Of a stretch of DNA of 64,000 nt, positions 43,052 to 51,030 are shown piece by piece (the first letter of the stretch is position 1; every line of letters starts with the position of its first letter). The translations under genes and the position numbers were made by a program. This DNA is from Caulobacter sp. GTDB taxonomy: Bacteria > Pseudomonadota > Alphaproteobacteria > Caulobacterales > Caulobacteraceae. The notes under the pieces are model-generated. The model saw only the letters and a list, made by a program, of their open reading frames with translations, made no database searches and was not told the origin of the DNA. The stretch covers positions 1 through 64,000 of the forward strand of contig JAUXVF010000025.1 in NCBI GenBank assembly GCA_030680355.1, written 5' to 3'.

Positions 43052-44217
43052 TATTCGTCCCAATCCTCTTCGATCCGCCTAGGCTGCACCATGGGCCAGT
43101 CGACTGCCTTGAAGACTTCGAGCGCGCGGCGACCATAGTCCGGTTCGACCTGCTGCGCCCACCCGATCAAGCCACGGACATGATGGTAGAGGCTAGAAAC
43201 GCCAGTCTTTCGGGCGAGCGCATGCTTTGCTGGGCCGAAAGCGGGCGTGGCCAGGTAGTTTAGATGGAGCCGAATATTGTCCTTATATTCCCGTGAAAGG
43301 CGCGGTTTAGGCCCATCGACAAGCAACCCAAGGACAATTCGACGTGTTCCCGGACCACGAATATTAGTCTTCCGCAAATTTGGCTTGAATCCGGCCTTGT
43401 TGAGCAAACGACACACCTCGCGTTGGAGCTTGTGCATCTCGGCGATTGAACGCTCGTTGTCGGACGAGAACGCCAGATCATCCGCATAGCGCGAGTACCT
43501 GAAACCTCGCTCCTCGGCACAGCGCGCGAGGGCAAGGTCGGTCCGCAGCATGGCGAGGTTGGCAAGCATTGGGCTTGTCGGCGCGCCCTGCGGTAGGAAA
43601 CCCTCATAGTCACTCGTGTAGTATTTGATTGGCCCGGCGCGCGGTGTCGGATTCCTCCCCGGTCCGCGATCAATCGAGATTGTGCAGAGCCGCGCGAACT
43701 CGAACGCTAGGAGCTTCGGGAATCCGAGTTGCGCGAAGATCGCGGACACAGTCCCTTCGCTTACCGAATGGAAAAAGTCCTCAATATCGACCTTTAAGAG
43801 CCATCTCGCATTGGGGTGTTGTTCAGCAGCCTGCACCGGCGAGGAGTCAGGATGGAACGCGAAGCTGGCGGGATGAGCCTGAGTGTAGCGGAGTACGTGG
43901 TCAACCAGCCACCGTTGCGCCCGTGCTAGGCTTTCCGGCGGAATCGAGATCATCCGCTTGGCAGAGCGACCGGGAATGCGCTTCTTCAGATAGACAAACC
44001 GATATCCAACTTTGGCCCGACGGGAGACTGTGCCTCGCAGAAAGCGATAGGGCAGTTCCGTCAACACCGAAAAGTGGCGGAGAGTCAGGACTGGAGTAAT
44101 GCGCGGGTCTGTAGCACGGATACGCGCTAGAGCCGCTAGCGCGTGGTCGATCGTTGCCTGATCGACACCCTGACGTCGGCCGCCCGACACGTAGCGTTGA
44201 GGGCTCGGTGCGGACAT
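43051..44217 (-). CDS. Retron-type reverse transcriptase
   Basis: The 388-residue product is a compact RT with the first catalytic Asp (D144, in KVDIEDFF), the motif QGAPTSPMLANL (210-221) and the YADD box (244-247, SRYADDLAFS). Retron-type signatures are present in slightly altered form: AAEQH at 131-135 in place of NAxxH and IVLGLLVDG (294-302) in place of VTGLxV. There is no maturase or endonuclease domain, excluding a group II intron. It starts 26 bases after a structured RNA gene and follows a PRTase-type effector. GC is visibly lower than the chromosomal genes. Confidence 0.92.
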   Translation of the reverse strand: MSAPSPQRYVSGGRRQGVDQATIDHALAALARIRATDPRITPVLTLRHFSVLTELPYRFLRGTVSRRAKVGYRFVYLKKRIPGRSAKRMISIPPESLARAQRWLVDHVLRYTQAHPASFAFHPDSSPVQAAEQHPNARWLLKVDIEDFFHSVSEGTVSAIFAQLGFPKLLAFEFARLCTISIDRGPGRNPTPRAGPIKYYTSDYEGFLPQGAPTSPMLANLAMLRTDLALARCAEERGFRYSRYADDLAFSSDNERSIAEMHKLQREVCRLLNKAGFKPNLRKTNIRGPGTRRIVLGLLVDGPKPRLSREYKDNIRLHLNYLATPAFGPAKHALARKTGVSSLYHHVRGLIGWAQQVEPDYGRRALEVFKAVDWPMVQPRRIEEDWDE

Positions 44218-44393
44218 CTACTTCGACCCACCACGGTGGGTGGGACAGCAAGTCTCGTCCAAGACTCCGCCAGTCGAGACTTGCTGTCTCGCGCAGCGCG
44301 AAGGTCCTGCTCCAATGTACGGACTCGGGAAGTCCCGAGCCCCAGGTCCCCAAGGAACCCGTCGCCGCTTTCGCGGCGCATTTCTAGACCCCT
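44218..44393 (-). ncRNA. Retron msr-msd RNA (template/primer for msDNA)
   Basis: The 176-base gap between the effector stop and the RT start is packed with hairpins on the minus strand. In order: CGCCGC-GAAA-GCGGCG (44363-44378), a 6-bp stem at 44345-44359, CTCGGG/CCCGAG at 44324-44339, TCGCG/CGCGA at 44289-44301, then a long perfect 14-bp stem GACAGCAAGTCTCG with its complement (44244-44257 and 44275-44288, 17-base loop), and a 6-bp stem at 44226-44241. Several short 5' stems followed by one long 3' stem is the msr-msd layout. The branching G and a1/a2 arms are not located. Confidence 0.8.
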
Positions 44394-45650
44394 TCACCGA
44401 GCCCTCAACTGGCTTGGATAGTAGTAAGGTACTTCGGGTGTGGGAAGGACAATGACGCGAGCACGCCGTAGCCGAAGACGCTGCAACTCACGCCGCCCAA
44501 GCACCGTCAACGCGTTGCGAGCGTTTGTCCAATGGGCGATCTGGGTGAAGATCAGAATCTGCTCAACATCAGCTATTGGCAGTCGCGTTCGCGCAGACAA
44601 CTTCGCGGCTGTCGCTGCCCCTTCCTGAAGCGCCGTCAGTACCAGCATCGTCTCGATCCAGCGGCGGTTGGCGGCATTCGCCAAGAATCTTTCAGCCGCC
44701 CGGATACGCAGGGCGGCCCGCGCTCGCTGAGCCAGCTGATCTGCATTGGCGTCCGGAAACTGCTGATCGGCTGCCAAAGCGCTTCGATTGACGAACAGCG
44801 GCAACCACCCTTTGCTATTGCTGTGCAGGATCGGCGGGGCGTTGTTGGGCATGCCGTGAGAGAAAGCAATGAGCGCCCCCCCATGACTAAAGCCGAACGG
44901 ATTGCGGTGCCGGGGCGGATGCGCCCTGCAAAGCGCTGCGACAGCCTTAAGCTCGGTACCGGTAAAGGCCGTCGACAAGGTCGGACACGCATGGACCACG
45001 CGCACATTCGGCTCAGACTTGTGTGAGCGAACGCGTCGAAGGCCATCCTCAGTTCCGGAGTAGGCAACTACAGCGAACTGGACTCGACGGTAGGAATGCC
45101 AGCTACAGATAGTGGCAACCCGCCAGAATGCCTCGATCATTTCCCAAACACGTTTGCCCGACCCAATGAAGTCTGTAACGATCACGATATGGCTAGAACG
45201 CCCCGCGCGCAGCGCGTCTGGGCCCGGGTGATTGAGGACGCGGGTTCGATTCAGACGCTCGTAGCTGGTGATGAAGTTGGCGACGGCCCCTTCGCTGCCC
45301 ACTTCCTGATCCTCAGGATCTACGATGATGGGCGGCGCGCCATGACCCGTAGCACGGCCTTCGCCTGTGCCAGGATAGAAGGGCAAAACCTCGCGTGTAG
45401 AGAGACCAAAGCCAGCATCCTCGTGATGGCATGTCTCAACGGCGCGTTCGGCAAAGAGCGCAATTGGGCGGTCAAGATCCGGCTCCTTCCGGTCGGATGC
45501 GATCTCGTCGAGTAGACTCCGCAATCCTCGGTAAAGCGCATCATGGCCAACAAGCATGACCGCGTCAGCAAGTTGCGCCGCTACCGGCTGCTCTTCTTCG
45601 CCAAACTGATCGAGCCAGGCGCGCGCAAACTCGGATTGAGAAAGAGTCAT
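44394..45650 (-). CDS. Retron effector: phosphoribosyltransferase-like domain plus C-terminal winged helix
   Basis: The 418-residue product (ATG at 45650, GGAAC upstream; an in-frame start at 45680 is possible) has a PRTase-like domain with the PRPP-loop motif IVIVTDFIGSGKR near residues 155-167. A C-terminal segment (about 315-400, LVLTALQEGAATAAKLSARTRLPIADVEQILI, cited for position) has a winged-helix pattern. This pairing with a retron RT is one I recall from published retron classifications (type III-like). It is the likely toxic or defence effector held in check by the RT-msDNA complex. No close family function is known to me. Confidence 0.75.
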   Translation of the reverse strand: MTLSQSEFARAWLDQFGEEEQPVAAQLADAVMLVGHDALYRGLRSLLDEIASDRKEPDLDRPIALFAERAVETCHHEDAGFGLSTREVLPFYPGTGEGRATGHGAPPIIVDPEDQEVGSEGAVANFITSYERLNRTRVLNHPGPDALRAGRSSHIVIVTDFIGSGKRVWEMIEAFWRVATICSWHSYRRVQFAVVAYSGTEDGLRRVRSHKSEPNVRVVHACPTLSTAFTGTELKAVAALCRAHPPRHRNPFGFSHGGALIAFSHGMPNNAPPILHSNSKGWLPLFVNRSALAADQQFPDANADQLAQRARAALRIRAAERFLANAANRRWIETMLVLTALQEGAATAAKLSARTRLPIADVEQILIFTQIAHWTNARNALTVLGRRELQRLRLRRARVIVLPTPEVPYYYPSQLRAR

Positions 45651-45800
45651 AGTTCCATCGATACCGCACAAAGCGGGCACACAACCAGTGGAAGAAGAAA
45701 GCAGCCAGCGCGACAGTTGGGACGGGAACGGGCGAAGCCCAGTTCAAGGGCGCGCTTGCGCCGACGGTGTCTCGACCTGTGGTCAAAGGCACAAACGCAA

Positions 45801-45830
45801 AAGGCGGGCCGCATCGCTGCGCCCCGCCTT
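45801..45830 (-). terminator. Terminator after the PemK/Phd operon
   Basis: AAGGCGGG (45801-45808) pairs with CCCGCCTT (45823-45830), with a nested short stem inside; on the minus strand it is followed by TTTT. It separates the TA operon from the retron effector promoter region. Confidence 0.75.
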
Positions 45831-45839
45831 CAATTGTCA

Positions 45840-45852
45840 GCCTCTGATCGGG
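45840..45852. repeat. 13-bp direct repeat flanking the PemK/Phd module, left copy
   Basis: GCCTCTGATCGGG lies 5 bases before the end of the toxin gene. An identical copy lies at 46625-46637, after the antitoxin promoter. The two copies bracket the whole module. Confidence 0.6.
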
Positions 45853-45856
45853 TGGC

Positions 45857-46291
45857 CTAATCACCGCGCGGCGTCAGGGCCGCCCGTCCGGCGCGGGCCA
45901 GGGCGAGCACCCTGTCGCGCACCTGCCGGTAGAGGGCGGCCGGCAACAGGCCGTAGGCGTAGCTGGCGCTCCCCCGTTTCACTGGGCGCAGATCGGCGCC
46001 GGGCCAGATGAAGCGGTTCAGGTCGGCGGCGACGATCCATGATCGCTGGCCGTCCAGGCCAAGCCGGGCCTTGGCGGCGGCCGGGATCTCGACGGCGCTG
46101 TCGGGATGCGGCGGCGCGGCATGGGTGATCGGGGCGACCGTCACCACGGTCCGTCCGGCCTCGGTCGCGACGGACAGGATGATGACGCAGGGGCGGTCCT
46201 TGCGGCCCTCCTCAAGCCCGCGCAGGGCTTCGTCCCGCCACAGATAGGCATAGCCGATGACCAGTCCGGGGACGGGCTCGGGAAGCGGCAC
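45857..46291 (-). CDS. PemK/MazF-like toxin
   Basis: The 144-residue product starts PVPGLVIGYAYLWRDEALRG, then KDRPCVIILSV and VTVAPITHA, the usual core of PemK-type growth inhibitors that cut RNA or block translation. It begins with GTG three bases after the antitoxin stop, so translation is probably coupled. A hairpin terminator follows. Confidence 0.8.
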   Translation of the reverse strand: MPLPEPVPGLVIGYAYLWRDEALRGLEEGRKDRPCVIILSVATEAGRTVVTVAPITHAAPPHPDSAVEIPAAAKARLGLDGQRSWIVAADLNRFIWPGADLRPVKRGSASYAYGLLPAALYRQVRDRVLALARAGRAALTPRGD

Positions 46292-46294
46292 GGT

Positions 46295-46555
46295 CTAGCG
46301 GGTTTCGGGGTCGAACCGGGCGGCGGCGGCGGGCGGCTCGGAGACTTCCAGCGCGCGGAGGTCGTCCTCGCCAAGCTCCCACGGATAAAGCGCCGCGCGG
46401 TCGTTTCGCTTGAGACGGCGGTATTCATCGGCCGACAGCAGCACCAGCCGTTCCCGGCCGTGGCTGGTGATCGTCACCGGCTCGCGCAGGGCCGCCTCGC
46501 TGATCCGCCCGTAGGCCCTCAGGAAGTCGCCGGATGAAACCGTGAAATGGGTCAT
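46295..46555 (-). CDS. Phd/YefM-type antitoxin
   Basis: The 86-residue product has the Phd N-terminal domain (FLRAYGRISEAALREPVTITSHGRERLVLLSADEY, residues 11-45, cited for position) and a disordered acidic tail. ATG at 46555 has AGAGG five bases upstream; a GTG 6 bases earlier is also in frame. It is upstream of the toxin as in other modules and probably represses its own promoter. Confidence 0.85.
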   Translation of the reverse strand: MTHFTVSSGDFLRAYGRISEAALREPVTITSHGRERLVLLSADEYRRLKRNDRAALYPWELGEDDLRALEVSEPPAAAARFDPETR

Positions 46556-46624
46556 GAGCACCTCTCGCCGATCAAATTAGTCGAATCTTGCGAGTTTCTC
46601 AAGTTTGGCGCGGCGGAACCGCCG

Positions 46625-46637
46625 GCCTCTGATCGGG
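46625..46637. repeat. 13-bp direct repeat flanking the PemK/Phd module, right copy
   Basis: Identical to 45840-45852 (GCCTCTGATCGGG). The interval between copies is 785 bp and contains only the toxin and antitoxin genes. Confidence 0.6.
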
Positions 46638-46681
46638 GACACCCACACCTTGCTGCGCAAGGCGAACATGCCCCCCAGCCC

Positions 46682-48514
46682 CTACTCGTCCTTGACGCGC
46701 CGCTTGCGGAAGCTCGGGTTCAGCACCTTCTTCCTCAGGCGGATGTTCTTCGGCGTCACCTCGACCAGCTCGTCTTCGTCGATGTAGGCGATCGCCTGTT
46801 CGAGGGTCATGCGGCGCGGCGGGGTCAGGCGGATGGCTTCATCCTTGCCCGAGGCGCGGATGTTGTTCAGCTGCTTGGCCTTCATCGGGTTGACGTCGAG
46901 GTCGTCCTGACGGGCGTTCTCGCCGATGATCATGCCCTGGTAGGTCTTCTCGCCGCCGCCCACGAACATGGTGCCGCGGTCTTCCAGGTTCCACAGCGCG
47001 AAGGCCGCGGTCTCACCATCGGAGTTGCTGACCAGCACGCCCTTGCGCGCCGAGTCGATGGCGCCCTTGTAGGGCTCGTAGTGGCTGAACACGCGGTTCA
47101 GGACGCCCGAGCCGCGGGTGTCGGTCAGGAACTCGCCCTGATAGCCGATCAGCGAGCGCGACGGGGCCATCAGCGCCAGGCGGGTCTTGCCGGCGCCCGA
47201 GGGGCCCATGTCCTTCAGCTCGGCCTTACGGGCGCTGAGCTTTTCAATGACGATGCCGCTGAACTCGTCGTCGACGTCGATCATGACGTCCTCGATCGGC
47301 TCCATGCGCTCGCCGGTCTCCTCGTTGGTCTTGAAGACCACCCGGGGGCGGCTGATCGAGACTTCGAAGCCTTCGCGGCGCATGCCTTCGATCAGCACGC
47401 CCAGCTGCAGTTCGCCGCGGCCGGCGACTTCATAGGCGTCGCGTTCGGCGGTTTCGGTGACCTTGATGGCCACGTTGGATTCGGCTTCCTTGAGCAGGCG
47501 GTCGCGGATGACGCGGCTTTGGACCTTGTCGCCCTCCTTGCCGGCCAGGGGGCTGTCGTTGACCGAGACGGTCATGGAGATGGTCGGCGGATCGATCGGC
47601 TGGGCGGGGAGGGCGTCGGCGACCTCCATGGCGCACAGGGTGTCGGCCACGGTGGCCTTGGAGAGGCCCGCGATGGCGATGATGTCGCCGGCTTCGGCGT
47701 CGTCGATCGGCTGGCGCTTGAGGCCGCGGAAGGCCAGCACCTTGGTGATGCGGCCGCGTTCGATTTCCTTGCCGTCCAGCCCCAGGGCGTGGATCGACAT
47801 GCCGGGGACGGCCTTGCCGGACTCGATGCGGCCGGTCAGCAGGCGGCCCAGGAAGGGATCGTTTTCGATCAGCACGCCCAGCATCTGGAACGGCTTGTCC
47901 TTGTTGGCGGCGACCTTGGGCTCGGGAACATGTTTGACGATCAGGTCGAACAGCGGCGCCAGGGTGTCGTTGGGCTTGTTCATGTCCATCGTCGCCCAGC
48001 CGTTCTTGCCCGACGCATAGATGTGCGGGAAGTCCAGCTGCTCGTCGGTGGCGCCGAGGATGGCGAACAGGTCGAAGGCGTCGTTGAGGATGCGGTCGGG
48101 GTCGGCGTGGGGCCGGTCGACCTTGTTAAGGCAGAGGATCGGCTTGAGGCCCATCTTCAGGGCCTTGCCGAGCACGAACTTGGTCTGGGGCATGACGCCC
48201 TCTTCGGCGTCGACCAGGATGACGCAGCCATCCACCATGCCGAGGATCCGCTCGACCTCGCCGCCGAAGTCGGCGTGGCCGGGGGTGTCGATGATGTTGA
48301 TGCGGGTCTCGCCCGCCTCGCCATGCCACAGCACGCTGGTGCACTTGGCCAGGATGGTGATCCCGCGCTCGCGCTCCTGGTCATTGGAGTCCATCGCGCG
48401 CTCGGTCGTCGCCTCGTTGGCTCGGAAGACGCCGGACTGGGCGAGAAGCTGATCAACCAGGGTGGTCTTGCCATGGTCGACGTGGGCGATGATGGCGATA
48501 TTTCGCAGGGACAT
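46682..48514 (-). CDS. typA: Translational GTPase TypA/BipA
   Basis: The 610-residue product is a ribosome-associated GTPase. G1 is HVDHGKTT (residues 11-18), G3 DTPGHADFGGEV, G4 NKVDR, and EF-G-like domains follow (SPGRELQLGVLIEGMRREG for the domain III/V region). It is involved in ribosome assembly and stress adaptation. Standard length and start. A 7-bp hairpin (48555-48578) lies in its leader. Confidence 0.97.
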   Translation of the reverse strand: MSLRNIAIIAHVDHGKTTLVDQLLAQSGVFRANEATTERAMDSNDQERERGITILAKCTSVLWHGEAGETRINIIDTPGHADFGGEVERILGMVDGCVILVDAEEGVMPQTKFVLGKALKMGLKPILCLNKVDRPHADPDRILNDAFDLFAILGATDEQLDFPHIYASGKNGWATMDMNKPNDTLAPLFDLIVKHVPEPKVAANKDKPFQMLGVLIENDPFLGRLLTGRIESGKAVPGMSIHALGLDGKEIERGRITKVLAFRGLKRQPIDDAEAGDIIAIAGLSKATVADTLCAMEVADALPAQPIDPPTISMTVSVNDSPLAGKEGDKVQSRVIRDRLLKEAESNVAIKVTETAERDAYEVAGRGELQLGVLIEGMRREGFEVSISRPRVVFKTNEETGERMEPIEDVMIDVDDEFSGIVIEKLSARKAELKDMGPSGAGKTRLALMAPSRSLIGYQGEFLTDTRGSGVLNRVFSHYEPYKGAIDSARKGVLVSNSDGETAAFALWNLEDRGTMFVGGGEKTYQGMIIGENARQDDLDVNPMKAKQLNNIRASGKDEAIRLTPPRRMTLEQAIAYIDEDELVEVTPKNIRLRKKVLNPSFRKRRVKDE

Positions 48515-48780
48515 GAGACGACTTTTTCGGGAACGGGCGGACGGGAGGCCGAAGGCGCGCGCTTGTACGCGAGCGCGCCGGGTTTAGCCACCCCGATGGG
48601 ATGAAGCGGACAGGAGCGGCGTCAAACAGCTGTTTTTATTCGCCAATTGGTGAATAGCTGCGCGCGACGCCCGATAATGCTGCATCGCACAAAAACGTCT
48701 GAATAACAAGAACATCCCGACTGGTAAGGGTTTACGGCGCGGAATGTCCAAAATTATCGCCGCCGGCGCATGATTTTATC
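48515..48780. other. Intergenic region with an 18/20 palindrome, no gene seen
   Basis: This AT-richer stretch holds the 20-bp palindrome TATTCGCCAATTGGTGAATA (48637-48656, one mismatched pair), with CAGCT/AGCTG arms outside it. No open frame is supported. It would suit a dimeric regulator upstream of typA and the sRNA. Confidence 0.4.
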
Positions 48781-48810
48781 TTGTGCTTTGTGCGGCGCAC
48801 ACTAGATTGG

Positions 48811-48897
48811 AGCTGTGAGGCGGCCTCGCCGCCTCTGCCCTTCCTGGGCGTTTCCTCCCTAATTTAACTGCGGCGACTTCGGTCGCCGCTTTTTTTT
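48811..48897 (+). ncRNA. Candidate small RNA with textbook terminator
   Basis: No ORF lies here, but the plus strand has a complete 3' end: GCGGCGAC-TTCG-GTCGCCGC (48870-48889) then eight Ts. Upstream is a perfect GAGGCGGC/GCCGCCTC hairpin (48817-48835), a small GCCC/GGGC hairpin (48837-48849), and a single-stranded C-rich TTTCCTCCC segment that is complementary to Shine-Dalgarno sequences. A promoter-like TTGTGC (48781) and CTAGAT (48802) lie just before it, with a TGTGC/GCACA inverted repeat over them. Looks like an anti-SD type regulatory RNA. Confidence 0.65.
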
Positions 48898-48915
48898 GGC
48901 CTGGAGCCGGCCGTC

Positions 48916-49800
48916 TCAGGCGGGCTTCAACTGGCGCCAGTCGGCGGCCAGAACCGCGGCCAGCCGGCCGATGTCGGCGGTGAGCCGCGCCAGCCCCCCG
49001 GTCGGCTCCAGCGTTTTCTCATCCAGATAGAGCGACCGGCTGATCTCGATCTGCAGGGCGTGCGTGCGACTGGCGGGCCGGCCGTAGTGTTCGGTGGTGT
49101 AGCCGCCGGCGTAGGGCGCGTTGCGGGCGACGCGATAGCCCATGGCCTCCAGCTCCCGCTCGACCAGATCGGTCAGCTTGCGGGTGCAGGCGGCTCCGTA
49201 GCGATCCCCCAGGACAATGTCGCAGCCCTTGCCATGGCGCGGCGTCACGGCGGTGCGGGCGGCCGCCTCGGGCATGGAATGCCAGTCGAGCAGCACCGCC
49301 AGGCCATGGGTCGCCCGGGCGCGGGCCAGCAGCCGGTCGAGGGCGTTGTGATAGGGCTGGTGGGTGGATTCGACCCTCGCCCGCGCCTCGGCGAAGGTCA
49401 GTTTGCGGGCGTAGATCTCCCGCCCTTCGCCGGCCACCCGCGCGATGGCCCCGAGTCCGGCCGCCACCCGAGCCGAACGCCCCTGGGCGAAGTCGGGCAG
49501 GGTGTCGGAATACATCGCCGGGTCCAGTTCCCAGGGCGCGCGGTTGAGGTCCATCCAGGCCCGGCCGTAGAGGGCCGTGATCAGGGCCGCGCCGGTCTCG
49601 GCGGTCGGGGCGATCATCTGGTCGACCAGGGCGTCCTCCGAACGCCGCAGGGCCTCGGGCCCGACGGCGGCGGCCGCCAGCATCTCGGCGGGATAGTGAA
49701 TCCCCGAATGGGGCGAGGCGAAGACCAGCGGCGTCGGCGGCGGGTCCTGGGCGACGACGTGGAAGGTCGCGTCGCCCCGCGCCGGCGTGTCCGATTTCAT
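48916..49800 (-). CDS. N-formylglutamate amidohydrolase family protein
   Basis: The 294-residue product contains ASPHSGIHYPAEM, EDALVDQM, DLNRAPWELDPAMY, and HSMPEA, the family metal/active site pattern for hydrolysis of N-formylglutamate in histidine breakdown; here it is not in a hut operon. An AGGCCACC before the ATG at 49800 supports that start over ATGs at 49821 and 49830. It is divergent from cpdR. Confidence 0.85.
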   Translation of the reverse strand: MKSDTPARGDATFHVVAQDPPPTPLVFASPHSGIHYPAEMLAAAAVGPEALRRSEDALVDQMIAPTAETGAALITALYGRAWMDLNRAPWELDPAMYSDTLPDFAQGRSARVAAGLGAIARVAGEGREIYARKLTFAEARARVESTHQPYHNALDRLLARARATHGLAVLLDWHSMPEAAARTAVTPRHGKGCDIVLGDRYGAACTRKLTDLVERELEAMGYRVARNAPYAGGYTTEHYGRPASRTHALQIEISRSLYLDEKTLEPTGGLARLTADIGRLAAVLAADWRQLKPA

Positions 49801-49958
49801 GGTGGCCTGTCGCGCGTCCATTGCCGCCATGATCGGGGGGCGGCGACGGCGGGTCAAAGCCTTTCGCCTTCTCCCGTCGGGCGAGGTTCATCGCGCCTTT
49901 ACGCCTGCGGGCGTATGGTGCGCTTCTGTTCCAGGTTCAAAAGGGCCGATCCCCGACC

Positions 49959-50318
49959 ATGCCGCGCATCCTTCTGGCCGAAGACGACGACTCCCTGCGT
50001 AACTTCCTGGCGCGCGCCCTTGAAAGGGCCGGCTATGAAGTGACCGCCTGCGCCGACGGCGAGGCGGCGGCCGCCGTCCTCGATCAGGACTGGGATCTGC
50101 TGCTCACCGACATCGTCATGCCCGGCATGGACGGCATCGAGGTGGCCCGCCACGCCGCCGCCCGCCATCCGGGCCTGCGCATCATGTTCATCACCGGTTT
50201 CGCCGCTGTCGCCCTGACCGCCGGCGACCGTGCGCCCGCCGGCGCCAAGATCCTGTCCAAGCCCGTCCACCTGCGCGAGATCGTGCAGGAGGTCGAACGG
50301 ATGATGGCTGCCGCCTGA
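49959..50318 (+). CDS. cpdR: Single-domain response regulator CpdR
   Basis: The 119-residue product is a receiver domain with acidic pocket EDDD (8-11), phospho-acceptor D51 (LTDIVMPGMDGIE), T79 (MFITG) and K101 (LSKPVHLRE). The ILSKP and FITGFAAVAL segments match Caulobacter CpdR, the adaptor that directs ClpXP to cell-cycle substrates when unphosphorylated. Length is right. tRNA-Val lies 60 bases downstream. Confidence 0.92.
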   Translation: MPRILLAEDDDSLRNFLARALERAGYEVTACADGEAAAAVLDQDWDLLLTDIVMPGMDGIEVARHAAARHPGLRIMFITGFAAVALTAGDRAPAGAKILSKPVHLREIVQEVERMMAAA

Positions 50319-50378
50319 CCCAAATCGGAGCGGTTGCATCGCGCTAAAAGCGAAGCTATACCGCCGCCCTCCTGGTAA

Positions 50379-50453
50379 GGACGCGTAGCTCAGCGGGAGA
50401 GCACCTCGTTGACATCGAGGGGGTCACAGGTTCAATCCCTGTCGCGTCCACCA
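50379..50453 (+). tRNA. tRNA-Val (GAC), CCA encoded
   Basis: A complete cloverleaf: acceptor GGACGCG/CGCGTCC, D arm TAGCTCAGCGGGAGAGCA, anticodon loop with GAC at 50411-50413 between CCTCG and CGAGG, T arm with GGTTCAATC. The CCA end is encoded (50451-50453). Confidence 0.97.
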
Positions 50454-50625
50454 CCCTTCGCCCTGCGGGCTTAGCAGGATATGCCCCCAGCCTCTCCTTC
50501 GAAGCCGGGCCGTCGAGCCAGCCTTCCCATCACCGCCAATTCCACCCGCCTTTGACCTGAGTCATGGGGCCGGGCCTTCATGTCCCGCAGAACCGGTTGA
50601 TCACCACCGCCAGCGAGGAGCCGCC

Positions 50626-51021
50626 ATGAAGGGTTTTGTCGACGACATCGAGGATCTGACCGAGACCAACACCGACTTCCGGCGTGTCCTCTATACCGGC
50701 AAGCATCTGCAGTTGGTCCTGATGAGCCTCAAGCCGGGTGAGGAGATCGGCGAGGAAGTCCATGACGACCACGATCAGTTCTTCCGGATCGAGGAGGGCC
50801 ACGGCGAGGTCTGGATCGACGGCAAGCGCACCACCATCAAGGGCGATGACGGCATCATCGTTCCCGCCGGCGCCACGCATAATGTGATCAACACCGGCGT
50901 GAAGCCGCTCAAGCTCTACACCCTCTACGGCCCGCCGGATCACCGCGAGGGCGTGGTGCACGCGACCAAGGCCGCGGCCGCGGCCGACGACGAGCATTTC
51001 GACGGGACGACGACCGAATAG
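50626..51021 (+). CDS. Cupin domain protein
   Basis: The 131-residue product is a single cupin barrel. The two metal motifs are EVHDDHDQFFRIEEG and GDDGIIVPAGATHNVINTG, with three His, one Glu expected. Similar proteins occur in alphaproteobacteria with unknown substrate. It follows tRNA-Val by 170 bases. Confidence 0.88.
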   Translation: MKGFVDDIEDLTETNTDFRRVLYTGKHLQLVLMSLKPGEEIGEEVHDDHDQFFRIEEGHGEVWIDGKRTTIKGDDGIIVPAGATHNVINTGVKPLKLYTLYGPPDHREGVVHATKAAAAADDEHFDGTTTE

Positions 51022-51030
51022 AGGCGGGCG

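Noticed and set aside
43051-44217. Group II intron or mobile intron RT
   Set aside because: There is no maturase or endonuclease domain, and the flanking RNA is a short hairpin array rather than a large ribozyme with domain V. The RT motifs fit retrons.
50379-50453. tRNA-Val as an integration site for an element
   Set aside because: No integrase, no repeat of the tRNA 3' end and only ordinary genes lie nearby.
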